A stretch of 14,254 nt of DNA, taken from positions 1 through 14,254 of the forward strand of contig CANMXH010000039.1 in the NCBI GenBank assembly GCA_947501315.1. Direction: 5' to 3'. The notes under the pieces were generated by a model. That model was given only the letters and a program-made list of their open reading frames with translations, did no database searches and was not told the origin of the DNA. The first letter of the stretch is position 1. Every line of letters starts with the position of its first letter. This DNA comes from Caulobacteraceae bacterium (GTDB lineage Bacteria > Pseudomonadota > Alphaproteobacteria > Caulobacterales > Caulobacteraceae). Shown piece after piece: positions 1 through 7,099 of the stretch. The position numbers and the translations under genes were made by a program.

Positions 1-38
1 ATGGGGAGGGGTACCATCCGAAGGGTGGTGGAGGGGTG
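1..38 (-). repeat. Diverged, inverted copy of the intergenic palindromic repeat
   Basis: The reverse complement of this stretch begins CACCCCTCCACCAC and ends in CCCCTCCCC. This is the same frame as the two full repeats at 57-111 and 118-172, with the central loop changed. It is seen in the sequence as a partial match only, and it may continue to the left of the window. It faces the other two copies, so single-stranded DNA or RNA here could pair across the gap. Confidence 0.5.
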
Positions 39-56
39 AGAAGAGCAGTGCGGCCG

Positions 57-172
57 GCGCCCCTCCACCACGCTACGCGTGGTCCCCCTCCCCGCGAAGC
101 GGGGAGGAGACGGTGGTGCGCCCCTCCACCACGCTACGCGTGGTCCCCCTCCCCGCGAAGCGGGGAGGAGAC
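57..172. repeat. Two tandem 55-bp double-hairpin intergenic repeats
   Basis: Positions 57-111 and 118-172 are identical over 55 bp with a 61-bp period. Each copy contains two perfect inverted repeats in series: ACCACGC-TAC-GCGTGGT (7-bp stem) followed by CCTCCCCGC-GAA-GCGGGGAGG (9-bp stem, 3-nt loop). Similar GC-rich palindromes are scattered between genes in many Caulobacterales and sphingomonad genomes, as REP-like elements. That is family knowledge recalled, not a search result. Lying just upstream of tpiA, they could act as a transcript-end or mRNA-stability structure for the gene to the left. There are too few copies and no unique spacers, so this is not a CRISPR array. Confidence 0.8.
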
Positions 173-225
173 CGGGGGTGACACCGCCGCTTGGCTTGTC
201 GCCAGTCGCCGCATAGAAGGCCCGG

Positions 226-975
226 ATGATGAAAACCGCAAAATTGATCGCTGGAAACTGGAAGATGAACGGCCTGGGCGCGAGCCTTGGTGAGGTTGAG
301 GCGCTACGCGCCGCACTGGCCGAGGCCGCGCCCGCCTGCCGCGTCGCCCTTTGCCCACCCGCGACCCTGATCGATCGTATGGCGCGGGCGGCGGGTGAGG
401 GTATCGAGATCGGTGGACAGGACTGCCGGGCTGAAAGCCATGGAGCCTTCACCGGCGACGTGTCGGCCGCCATGCTGAAGGATGCAGGCGCGACGCTCGT
501 CATTCTGGGGCATTCCGAACGTCGTCAGGGGCATGGCGAGACAGACGCGGTTGTGGCCTCCAAGGCCGAGGCGGCCGTGTCGGCAGGGCTGGAGCCGATC
601 ATCTGCGTCGGCGAGACTCTGGAACAGCGTGAGGCCGGCCGGGCTGTCGAGGTGGTGCGAGGTCAGATCATGGCCTCCCTTCCGGTGACTCTGGCCGAAA
701 CGGGAACCTTCGCCGTGGCCTATGAGCCGGTCTGGGCGATCGGTACGGGCCTGACGCCCACGCTTGAACAGATCGAGGAGGTTCACCGGGCCGTTCGCGC
801 GGCGATGATCGAACGACTGGGTCTGGCGGGTGCCGCCAGGCCGATCCTTTACGGCGGTTCGGTCAAGCCGGAGAACGCGCGCGAAATCCTGACCGTGCCG
901 GAAGTGGGCGGTGCCCTGGTCGGCGGCGCCTCGCTGAAGGCGGCAGACTTTCTGGGGATTGTCCGGGGCGTGTAA
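226..975 (+). CDS. tpiA: Triosephosphate isomerase
   Basis: This enzyme interconverts dihydroxyacetone phosphate and glyceraldehyde 3-phosphate in glycolysis and gluconeogenesis, in the cytosol. The 249-residue length is normal for the family. The catalytic residues are all visible: Lys13 in NWKMNG, His96 in ILGHSERR, and Glu167 in AYEPVWAIGTG. The phosphate-binding loop LYGGSV lies near residue 210. Two ATG codons are adjacent (226 and 229). The AGAAGG at 215-220 is better spaced for the second, so the protein may start one residue later. A weak TTGGCT-N17-TAGAAG promoter-like pair (191-219) overlaps this ribosome-binding site. tpiA followed by secG and pyrG is the usual order in Caulobacter relatives. 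Nothing is odd about the gene. Confidence 0.97.
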   Translation: MMKTAKLIAGNWKMNGLGASLGEVEALRAALAEAAPACRVALCPPATLIDRMARAAGEGIEIGGQDCRAESHGAFTGDVSAAMLKDAGATLVILGHSERRQGHGETDAVVASKAEAAVSAGLEPIICVGETLEQREAGRAVEVVRGQIMASLPVTLAETGTFAVAYEPVWAIGTGLTPTLEQIEEVHRAVRAAMIERLGLAGAARPILYGGSVKPENAREILTVPEVGGALVGGASLKAADFLGIVRGV

Positions 976-996
976 CGGGGCAGGGCTCATCAGGGC

Positions 997-1012
997 CGGG
1001 CGCCAGTGCCCG
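997..1012 (+). terminator. Weak hairpin after tpiA
   Basis: CGGGC-GCCAGT-GCCCG forms a 5-bp GC stem with a 6-nt loop 22 bp after the tpiA stop codon. No T-run follows, so it may be only a pausing or mRNA-end structure, or chance in GC-rich DNA. Confidence 0.25.
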
Positions 1013-1124
1013 CCAGCACCCGTGCCTCGGTCCGTGATCCTTAAACCCTATTCCCTAGTTCCTCCCCAAATGTTAGACGCCCCCGCTTGATCGGTGCCGT
1101 CCCGCGCCACACATATCGGCTGCC

Positions 1125-1544
1125 ATGCTCCAGACCATTCTCCTCGTCGCCATGATCCTCATCTCGGTCGCGCTTGCCGGCGTGATCCTGATCCAGCGTT
1201 CGGAGGGGGGTGCCCTCGGTATGGGCGGAGGGCCCTCGGGCTTCATGACCGCGCGCGGCGCAGGCAATCTGCTGACCAAGACGACCTGGGTGCTGGCCAT
1301 TCTCTTCTTCTTGTGCGCGATCGGTCTGACCATCCTCGGCAATGTCGAGCGTTCCAACCGTTCCATCGTGGATGCCGACGCTGTGGGCGAGCTGATTGCT
1401 CCGACGAACCTTGAGGCGGCCCCGGCCGTCGATCCGGCGGTTCCGGCGCAACCGGCCGCGCCGTCACTCCAGAATCTCGAATCCAGCCTCGCGGGCGTTT
1501 CCTCCGCTCCGGCCCCTGCGTCGGCCCCCGCGAACCAGGAGTGA
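1125..1544 (+). CDS. secG: Preprotein translocase subunit SecG
   Basis: SecG is the small subunit of the SecYEG channel in the inner membrane; it helps SecA-driven protein export. The 139-residue product has the family layout. Transmembrane helix 1 covers about residues 2-23 and ends at IQRSEGGALGMGGG. The conserved Gly-rich cytoplasmic loop runs to about residue 46 (GFMTARGAGNLLTKTT). Helix 2 covers about 55-73 (WVLAILFFLCAIGLTIL). A long Ala/Pro-rich tail (residues 95-139) makes it longer than E. coli SecG (about 110 residues), which is common in alphaproteobacteria. No clear Shine-Dalgarno sequence precedes the ATG. A poor TTGATC/CATATC promoter-like pair sits just upstream (1087-1117). 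Placement between tpiA and pyrG supports the call. Confidence 0.93.
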   Translation: MLQTILLVAMILISVALAGVILIQRSEGGALGMGGGPSGFMTARGAGNLLTKTTWVLAILFFLCAIGLTILGNVERSNRSIVDADAVGELIAPTNLEAAPAVDPAVPAQPAAPSLQNLESSLAGVSSAPAPASAPANQE

Positions 1545-1545
1545 C

Positions 1546-1562
1546 CGGGGAGCTTATCCCCG
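1546..1562 (+). terminator. Hairpin after secG
   Basis: CGGGGA-GCTTA-TCCCCG is a perfect 6-bp stem with a 5-nt loop starting 2 bp after the secG stop codon. It is followed by pyrimidine-rich sequence but no true T-run. It is a plausible partial terminator or mRNA-stabilising hairpin between secG and pyrG. Confidence 0.4.
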
Positions 1563-1627
1563 CCTTCCGCTCCCGCCCTCATAGTCTTCGCATCAGCCCG
1601 CTCGAATCAGCGGTAGAGTGACCTCCC

Positions 1628-3280
1628 ATGGCCCGTTACGTGTTCATCACCGGCGGCGTGGTTTCCTCCCTTGGAAAAGGCCTCGCCTCCGCCGCTCTCG
1701 GCGCGCTTCTGCAAGCGCGCGGCTACAAGGTCCGGCTGAGGAAGCTGGATCCGTATCTGAACGTCGATCCGGGCACGATGAGCCCGTATCAGCACGGTGA
1801 GGTCTTCGTCACGGATGACGGGGCCGAGACCGACCTCGACCTTGGCCACTATGAGCGGTTCACAGGCGTCTCCGCCGCCAGGTCCGACAACATCACGACC
1901 GGCCGCATCTATTCGACCATCCTCGAGAAGGAGCGACGCGGTGATTATCTGGGGGCGACCGTGCAGGTCATTCCGCACGTCACAGACCAGATCAAGTCCT
2001 TCTGCCTCACGCCGGCCCTGACCGACGAAGGGGAGGACGTGGACTTCGTGCTGGTCGAGATTGGCGGCACGGTCGGCGATATCGAGGGCCTTCCGTTCTT
2101 TGAGGCTATTCGCCAGTTGGGCCAGGACCTGCCGCGCGGCCAGTCGTGCTTCGTGCACCTGACCCTGCTGCCCTTCATCAAGACTGCCGGCGAGATGAAG
2201 ACCAAGCCGACGCAGCACTCGGTCAAGGAGCTGCGATCGATCGGTATCCAGCCTGATATCCTGCTGTGCCGGTGCGAACTTCCGATCCCGGCTGAGGAAA
2301 AGCGCAAGATCGGCCTGTTCTGCAATGTGCGCGCGACCGGCGTGATCCAGGCGATGGATTCCGCCGACATCTACGCCGTGCCGCTGGACTATCACCGTGA
2401 GGGGCTGGATGCCGAGGTGCTGGCCCATTTCGGCATCACCGATGCGCCGGAACCCGACCTGACGATGTGGCAGGAAATCGCCCGGCGGCGGCTGCACCCC
2501 GACGGCGAGGTCACCGTGGCGGTGGTCGGCAAATACACGGTCCTGAAGGACGCCTACAAATCCCTGATCGAGGCGTTGCAACACGGCGGGGTCGCCAACA
2601 ACGTCAAGGTCAATATCGACTGGGTCGAGGCAGAGACCTTCGAGGGCGATCGCGAAGCCTGCGACGCGCGCCTGCAGACGGCCCATGCCATCCTGGTGCC
2701 CGGCGGCTTCGGCGAGCGCGGCTCCGAAGGCAAGATCGAGGCGGCCCGGTTCGCCCGTGAGCGCAAGATTCCCTATTTCGGCATCTGTTTCGGCATGCAG
2801 ATGGCGGTGATCGAGGCGGCCCGGAACCTGGCCGGCTATCCGAAGGCCTCATCGACGGAGTTCGGACCCACGACCGAGCCGGTCGTCGGCCTGATGACCG
2901 AATGGACCCAGGGCAACCAGCGCGTCCTGCGTCAGCAGGGCGGCGATATGGGCGGGACCATGCGGCTGGGGTCCTATGACTCGACGCTCAGGGCGGGGTC
3001 AAAGATCGCGGAAATGTACGGTTCGACGACGATCAGCGAGCGGCACAGGCACCGCTACGAGGTCAACATCAACTACCGCGAGGCCATCGAGCAGAAGGCC
3101 GGTCTGATCTTCGCCGGCCTGTCGCCGGACGGCGTCCTGCCCGAAACGGTCGAGCGGGATGATCATCCGTGGTTTGTGGGTGTTCAGTATCACCCCGAGC
3201 TGAAGAGCCGGCCCTTTGCCCCGCACCCCCTGTTTGCGGGCTTCATCGAGGCGGCCCTGGTGCAGAGCCGTCTGGTCTGA
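1628..3280 (+). CDS. pyrG: CTP synthase (glutamine-hydrolysing)
   Basis: CTP synthase makes CTP from UTP, ATP and glutamine, the last step of de novo pyrimidine nucleotide synthesis, in the cytosol. In Caulobacter the protein also forms filaments that affect cell curvature (established for that species, not shown here). The 550 residues match the family length. The N-terminal synthetase domain starts with the ATP-binding loop GGVVSSLGKG (9-18). Further family motifs are DPYLNVDPGTMSPYQHGEVF (41-60), the GGTVGDIEG stretch (146-154) and the KTKPTQHSV stretch (191-199). The C-terminal glutamine amidotransferase domain has oxyanion motif PGGFGERG (358-365), nucleophile Cys387 in FGICFGMQ, and His522/Glu524 in QYHPE. 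All key residues are intact. The start is fixed by the conserved MARYVFITGGVVSSLGKG opening. The ribosome-binding site is weak. Confidence 0.98.
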   Translation: MARYVFITGGVVSSLGKGLASAALGALLQARGYKVRLRKLDPYLNVDPGTMSPYQHGEVFVTDDGAETDLDLGHYERFTGVSAARSDNITTGRIYSTILEKERRGDYLGATVQVIPHVTDQIKSFCLTPALTDEGEDVDFVLVEIGGTVGDIEGLPFFEAIRQLGQDLPRGQSCFVHLTLLPFIKTAGEMKTKPTQHSVKELRSIGIQPDILLCRCELPIPAEEKRKIGLFCNVRATGVIQAMDSADIYAVPLDYHREGLDAEVLAHFGITDAPEPDLTMWQEIARRRLHPDGEVTVAVVGKYTVLKDAYKSLIEALQHGGVANNVKVNIDWVEAETFEGDREACDARLQTAHAILVPGGFGERGSEGKIEAARFARERKIPYFGICFGMQMAVIEAARNLAGYPKASSTEFGPTTEPVVGLMTEWTQGNQRVLRQQGGDMGGTMRLGSYDSTLRAGSKIAEMYGSTTISERHRHRYEVNINYREAIEQKAGLIFAGLSPDGVLPETVERDDHPWFVGVQYHPELKSRPFAPHPLFAGFIEAALVQSRLV

Positions 3281-3311
3281 GTGCCGGCACGGCGAGCCGG
3301 AACACCGGCTT
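3281..3311 (+). terminator. Probable pyrG terminator or mRNA-end hairpin
   Basis: Directly after the pyrG stop lies the perfect palindrome GTGCCGGCAC (3281-3290), then AGCCGG-AACA-CCGGCT (3295-3310), a 6-bp stem with a tetraloop. An alternative stem, CCGGC-acggcga-GCCGG, overlaps both. There is no strong T-run, so factor-independent termination is uncertain. Confidence 0.45.
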
Positions 3312-3490
3312 GCGTATCCCTCAGTCCTGCCCGGTCCGTGGGTGGGCAGAGGGATCACCGTTGCCGGACGACTCGCGCAGCCCTTCGAACGGTTGCCGGT
3401 CCTGGCAACGGACACACACACGGGTGCCGGGCTGACTGCGACTGTCGACGTAAACATGCCCTTTCAGTCGGCATTTCATTGACTTGAGCA

Positions 3491-3516
3491 TTGGTCGGTC
3501 CGTGCAGAGCTAGAAT
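3491..3516 (+). promoter_or_regulatory. Candidate housekeeping promoter for the cytochrome operon
   Basis: GCTAGAAT (3509-3516) matches seven of eight positions of the Caulobacter vegetative -10 consensus GCTANAWC. TTGGTC (3491-3496) is a partial -35 element at 14 bp from the TAGAAT hexamer, which is inside the spacing range tolerated in that genus. Transcription from here would start near 3523 and leave a leader of about 210 nt before the first cytochrome gene. The -35 match is weak. Confidence 0.42.
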
Positions 3517-3569
3517 ACCCGGCGTCAGCGAACGGTGTTCCACATTTTGCTGCATTACAAGAACAAAGG

Positions 3570-3630
3570 GTGCGGCGGCGGTGATGTCCGTCGGCTTCGA
3601 AATGCCGCGCACGGCGCGCAGACGCCGCAC
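3570..3630 (+). promoter_or_regulatory. Inverted repeat in the presumed operon leader
   Basis: GTGCGGCG (3570-3577) pairs perfectly with CGCCGCAC (3623-3630) across 45 nt. Inside this interval GCCG-CGCA-CGGC forms a small hairpin (3604-3615). In the mRNA this would give a long-range stem enclosing a hairpin, about 100 nt before the likely start codon. I do not recognise it as a known riboswitch. GC-rich composition raises the chance of accidental pairing. Confidence 0.3.
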
Positions 3631-3731
3631 TTCAGGCGATGGGTGAGTCGGCTGACAGCTCGCCGATATTGGTGCTAACCTTGTTCTGTAGACCGTTCGG
3701 AATAGGGCTGACGGGGGGAAGCGGGGGCCTT

Positions 3732-5129
3732 TTGACAACGACGACGATCAGCGTGGGTCGTATCCGCCCGATTGCGGTCTGGGGGAGCGTTGCCCTGTTC
3801 CTGGCGCTCTGCGTCGGCATCGGCGCGGTCCTGCCGACGCGGGCGTCTGCGACCCAACTGTCCTCGCCCGGCGTCCATGAGGGGGTCGCCTCCTGCGCCG
3901 GCTCGACCTGCCACGGCCGTCAGGCGCCCGACGGGGCCGTCGTGCGACAGAACGAGCTGGTCAGCTGGCAGGACCCGACGGGTCCCGGTGGATCGCACAG
4001 CCGGGCTTGGCGCATCCTGACCTATGCGCGCGCCCAGGCCATCACGCGGCGGCTGGGGCTGGGCCCGGCCCAGAACGCGCCAGCCTGTCTTGGCTGCCAT
4101 GCCGAGCAGGCCGCGGCGAGGGGAGCCCGTTTCCAGGTTTCGGACGGGGTCGGCTGCGAGAGCTGCCATGGGCCCTCGGGCGGCTGGATCGCCAGCCACT
4201 ATACCGTAGGGGTCAGCCACGCCGACAATGTGGCGCGGGGCATGAGGCCGCTCGAGGATCCGGTCGTCCGGGCCAATGTATGCCTCGACTGTCACTGGGG
4301 CAGCGACAAGCCGAACCAGTTCGTCACCCATGAGATGATGAGCGCCGGCCATCCGCGCCTGTCGTTCGAGCTGGAGCTGTTCACCGCCTTCCAGCAGCAC
4401 CACGACGTCGATGCCGACTATGTGCAGCGCAAGGCGACGATGAACTCGGCGCGGCTGTGGGCCATCGGCCAGGCTGTCGCCCTCCAGCGTATTCTGACCG
4501 TCTATGGCGATGCCGGCCGGGCCGGGAACGGCACTTTCCCCGAGTTCTATTTCTTCGACTGCCACAGCTGCCACCGGCCGATTTCGGACGAGCCCAACGC
4601 ACCGCTGCTTGTGGAGGCCAATCCCGGGCGGCCGATCCCCGCGGGCATGCCGCCCTTCAATGACGAGAACATGATCATGCTGGCCGCCGCCGCCCGAACC
4701 GCGCCGGAAGGCCTGGCCCAACGGTTCCGGACGGAGTCGCGCGCCTTCCACCAGGCGCTGGCCTCCGACCGCGCGGGAGCGGTCGAGGCCGCCCGCCGGC
4801 TGGCCGGGACGGCGGGCCAGTTGTCCGCGAGCTTCGCGTCCAGTCCGTTCAGCCGCGCCGACACCTTCGCCATCCTCGAGGATGTGCTGGGGGAGGCGCT
4901 GGCACCGCGATATACCGACTATTCGGGCGGCGCCCAGGCGGTGATGGCGGTCGACACCCTGCTGAACGCCCTGGTCGCCCAGGGCGAGATCGACGCGGTC
5001 GCCGTCCGGGCGATGCGGCCGGAGATCGACCGTGCCTACGCCGCCGTTCGCGATCCCAACCGCTACCGGCCCCAGGAATTCCGCCGCGCCATGGGCAGCG
5101 TCGCGACGGCCGTGAGTCGGGCCCGATGA
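3732..5129 (+). CDS. Exported pentaheme c554-like cytochrome
   Basis: I predict a periplasmic electron carrier with five covalently bound c-type hemes. I prefer the TTG start at 3732 (465 residues). It follows a purine-rich GGGGGGAAGCGGGGG stretch and gives a good signal peptide: basic GRIRP, then hydrophobic AVWGSVALFLALCVGIGAVL, with cleavage after RASA near residue 40. GTG at 3753 is the alternative, and ATG 3639 is less likely. Heme sites, numbered from 3732: CAGSTCH (55-61, a CX4CH variant), CLGCH (119-123), CESCH (142-146), CLDCH (184-188) and CHSCH (277-281). The GVGCESCHGPSGGW segment is typical of cytochrome c554-related proteins. Many additional His residues (for example HEMMSAGH and FQQHHD) could be distal ligands. 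The last 150 residues lack heme motifs and look helical. It is the first gene of a tight operon and overlaps the next gene by 4 bp. Substrate and partner are unknown; I see no reductase active-site signature. Confidence 0.85.
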   Translation: MTTTTISVGRIRPIAVWGSVALFLALCVGIGAVLPTRASATQLSSPGVHEGVASCAGSTCHGRQAPDGAVVRQNELVSWQDPTGPGGSHSRAWRILTYARAQAITRRLGLGPAQNAPACLGCHAEQAAARGARFQVSDGVGCESCHGPSGGWIASHYTVGVSHADNVARGMRPLEDPVVRANVCLDCHWGSDKPNQFVTHEMMSAGHPRLSFELELFTAFQQHHDVDADYVQRKATMNSARLWAIGQAVALQRILTVYGDAGRAGNGTFPEFYFFDCHSCHRPISDEPNAPLLVEANPGRPIPAGMPPFNDENMIMLAAAARTAPEGLAQRFRTESRAFHQALASDRAGAVEAARRLAGTAGQLSASFASSPFSRADTFAILEDVLGEALAPRYTDYSGGAQAVMAVDTLLNALVAQGEIDAVAVRAMRPEIDRAYAAVRDPNRYRPQEFRRAMGSVATAVSRAR

Positions 5130-7099
5130 CTGGGCGGGCGAGGGTTCTCGTTCTGGCGGCCGTGGCCGGTCTGCTGCTTGCCGGCTGCGGCGGCGGCGGG
5201 TCGTCCAGCGGTGGAGGCGGCGGGTCGTCCAGCGGCGGAGGCGGTGGCGGAGGAGGCGGCGCCCTCTATGCCGTGCCCGCGGCCGAGGCCCTGTCCGTGG
5301 CTGATGTCGAAGGGGTGCTGGCCCGCGCCGTGGCCGAGGCCCGCGCGCGCTCCCGGCCGGCCGTGATCGCGGTGACCGACCGCGTCGGCAATGTGCTGGC
5401 GGTCTATGCCATGACCGGCGCGCCGGCGACCGTGACGCTGCGTCCGGGCGCGATGATCAATGTCGACCTGCAGGGCGTGGTCGCACCGGCGGCGGCGGCG
5501 GCGATCGCCAAGGCGGTCACCGGGGCCTACCTCTCATCCGGGGGCAACGCCTTTTCCAGCCGCACGGCCAGCATGATCGTGCAGCAGCATTTCCCGCCCG
5601 CTCCCTCGACGGTCGGCCTGGAAAGCGGGCCGTTGTTCGGGGTGCAGTTCAGCCAGTTGCCCTGTTCGGACATTTCCAGCCGGTTCGTGGCCGGTGGCGG
5701 GCCTTCTGCCCTGATCGGACCGAAGCGTTCGCCCCTCGGACTCGCGGCCGACCCCGGCGGCTTTCCGCTGTACAAGAACGGGGTCCTGGTCGGCGGTGTC
5801 GGCGTGATCGCCGAAGGTGATTATGGCTTTGATGCCAATGTTCTGGATGTCGATGCTGACATCGAGGAACATATCGCCTTCGCGGCCGGAACGGGTCTCG
5901 CCCCGTCGGTGGAGATCCAGGCTGACCGGGTGGCGGTGGACGGGACGACCCTGCGCTACAGCGACGCCACAGCCGCCACACTGATGAGCACGCCGTCCGC
6001 GGCACCGGCCTTTGGGAGCCTGCCTGTCGGGACCGGCGCGTTTACGCCCGTGACCGGTTATTTCGCCGGTCCGGGGGGCATCGCCGGCCAGGCCTATGGC
6101 GACGAGGCCTCGGGCGTGCGCAAGGCGACGACGGCCGAGTTCAACAACGTCGACGCCTTTATCCTGACCAATGGTTCGGGCGTTCCCCGCTATCCGGTGC
6201 AGGGGGGCACGGACGTCGGCTCGGTCGGCGCGCCGCTGACCGCCGCCGAGACGCGCGTCGTGCTCGAAGAGGCCTTCACCATCATGAGCCGGGCGCGGGC
6301 GCAGATCCGCCGTCCGCTGGACAGCCGCGCCCAGGTCTCGATCGCGGTGGTCGACACCCATGGCGTGACCCTGGGGCTGGTTCGCTCGCCCGATGCGCCG
6401 CTGTTCGGCATCGACGTCGCAGTGCAGAAGGCCCGGTCCGCCAGCTTCCTGTCGAATTCCGCCGCTGCCGCCGATCTGACCGCCAATCCGTCGACGGATG
6501 TCAGGGCCTTCGTCGGCGACACGCGCGCCTTCCTGTCGACGTCCACGGCCCTCACGGGGCAGACGGCATTCAGTGTGCGGGCGATCGGCAACCTGGCCCG
6601 CCCCTATTTCCCCGACGGCGAGGTCGGAGCGACCCATGGTCCGCTGTCGCGGCCGATCGGTCTCTGGAGTCCCTTCTCGACCGGTCTGCAGACGGCCCTG
6701 GTGCTTACCAACCTTGGCCAGCACGTCGGCTTCGTCAGCGGCCTGGGGCCGGACACCGCCGCGCGCTGTACGGCCCTTCCGGACGCCGCGCCGGGCCGGA
6801 ATCGCCTGCAGAACGGCCTCCAGATCTTCCCGGGCGGGGTGCCGATCTATCGCGGGACCCAGCTGATCGGGGCGATCGGCGTGTCCGGTGACGGTATCGA
6901 CCAGGACGACATGATCTCCTTCCTCGGCCTCCAGAACGCCGCCCTGCGCGTCGGCGGCATCAGCCAGGCCCCGGCCGCGATCCGGTCGGACCAGATCGTC
7001 GTCACCCATCCCGGCGGCTCGACCCGGCTGCGCTATGTCAGTTGTCCGTTCGCGCCGTTCCTGGATTCCTCGCAACAGAATGTCTGCAGTGCGCCGTGA
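5126..7099 (+). CDS. Lipoprotein with two GlcG/HbpS-like domains
   Basis: The 657-residue protein begins with a lipoprotein signal (RARVLVLAAVAGLLLAGC, lipid-modified Cys21). Residue +2 is Gly rather than Asp, which favours sorting to the outer membrane. Residues 22-45 are a Gly/Ser-only linker. Two related halves follow. Half 1 (about 55-260) has LSVADVEGVLARAVAEAR, an AVIAVTDRVGNVLAVY strand, GPLFGVQFSQLPCSD and GGFPLYKNGVLVGGVGV. Half 2 (about 370-605) has LTAAETRVVLEEAF, SIAVVDTHGVTLGLVRSPDA, DVAVQKARSASFLS and GGVPIYRGTQLIGAIGVSGDG. These are hallmarks of the GlcG/HbpS (DUF336) fold, some members of which bind heme. Cys180 and Cys548 sit at corresponding points of the two halves; Cys640 and Cys654 may form a disulfide. 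No CXXCH motif is present. It overlaps the upstream gene by 4 bp (ATGA) and the downstream gene by 1 bp. I infer a surface or periplasm-facing accessory of the cytochrome system; heme binding is unproven. Confidence 0.82.
   Translation: MTGRARVLVLAAVAGLLLAGCGGGGSSSGGGGGSSSGGGGGGGGGALYAVPAAEALSVADVEGVLARAVAEARARSRPAVIAVTDRVGNVLAVYAMTGAPATVTLRPGAMINVDLQGVVAPAAAAAIAKAVTGAYLSSGGNAFSSRTASMIVQQHFPPAPSTVGLESGPLFGVQFSQLPCSDISSRFVAGGGPSALIGPKRSPLGLAADPGGFPLYKNGVLVGGVGVIAEGDYGFDANVLDVDADIEEHIAFAAGTGLAPSVEIQADRVAVDGTTLRYSDATAATLMSTPSAAPAFGSLPVGTGAFTPVTGYFAGPGGIAGQAYGDEASGVRKATTAEFNNVDAFILTNGSGVPRYPVQGGTDVGSVGAPLTAAETRVVLEEAFTIMSRARAQIRRPLDSRAQVSIAVVDTHGVTLGLVRSPDAPLFGIDVAVQKARSASFLSNSAAAADLTANPSTDVRAFVGDTRAFLSTSTALTGQTAFSVRAIGNLARPYFPDGEVGATHGPLSRPIGLWSPFSTGLQTALVLTNLGQHVGFVSGLGPDTAARCTALPDAAPGRNRLQNGLQIFPGGVPIYRGTQLIGAIGVSGDGIDQDDMISFLGLQNAALRVGGISQAPAAIRSDQIVVTHPGGSTRLRYVSCPFAPFLDSSQQNVCSAP
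5192..5239 (+). repeat. 24-bp in-frame tandem repeat encoding a Gly/Ser linker
   Basis: Two adjacent 24-bp units (5192-5215 and 5216-5239) differ only at one base (T5212 against C5236) and each encodes a run of Gly and Ser. A GGC-rich tract continues to about 5260. Because 24 is a multiple of three, gain or loss of a unit would change the length of the spacer between the lipid anchor and the folded domains without breaking the frame. Confidence 0.75.

Larger units (their letters stand above)
3281..3731. other. Non-coding region between pyrG and the cytochrome operon
   Basis: About 450 bp separate the housekeeping block from the cytochrome operon. The stretch is visibly more AT-rich around 3450-3570 and 3665-3690 than the flanking genes. 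No convincing gene is seen. The in-frame ATG at 3639 lacks a good ribosome-binding site, and the residues it would add do not look like part of the export signal. Visible structure includes the pyrG hairpins, a second hairpin GTTGCC-GGTCCT-GGCAAC (3392-3409), a candidate promoter (3491-3516), and an 8-bp inverted repeat (3570-3577 with 3623-3630). AGAACAA (3560-3566) is also matched in inverted form by TTGTTCT (3681-3687). Confidence 0.6.

Noticed and set aside
57..172. Possible CRISPR array
   Set aside because: There are only two direct copies, the gap between them is 6 bp, and each copy is itself a double palindrome with no spacer.
1472..1608. Three GAATC sites (CcrM-type GANTC) before pyrG
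   Set aside because: Sites at 1472, 1479 and 1604 are compatible with CcrM/GcrA control, but two lie inside secG and none aligns with a recognisable promoter, so no regulation is claimed.
1607..2686. 359-codon open frame on the - strand across pyrG
   Set aside because: pyrG is unmistakable here; the antisense frame has no family features.
3479..3516. TTGACT (3479-3484) as the -35 element for the GCTAGAAT -10
   Set aside because: The spacer to TAGAAT is 26 bp, too long. TTGGTC at 3491 has an acceptable spacing despite a poorer match.
3639..3731. ATG 3639 as the start of the pentaheme cytochrome
   Set aside because: There is no good ribosome-binding site, and it puts 31 extra residues before the basic-hydrophobic signal peptide. 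TTG 3732 or GTG 3753 fit better, although TTG is a rare start codon and some doubt remains.
7042..7098. A CLQC motif, like the N-terminal CXXC of MtrB, upstream of the barrel protein
   Set aside because: It lies in an upstream in-frame extension from ATG 7042 that overlaps the lipoprotein gene. The signal peptide begins at ATG 7099, so this motif is not in the mature protein.
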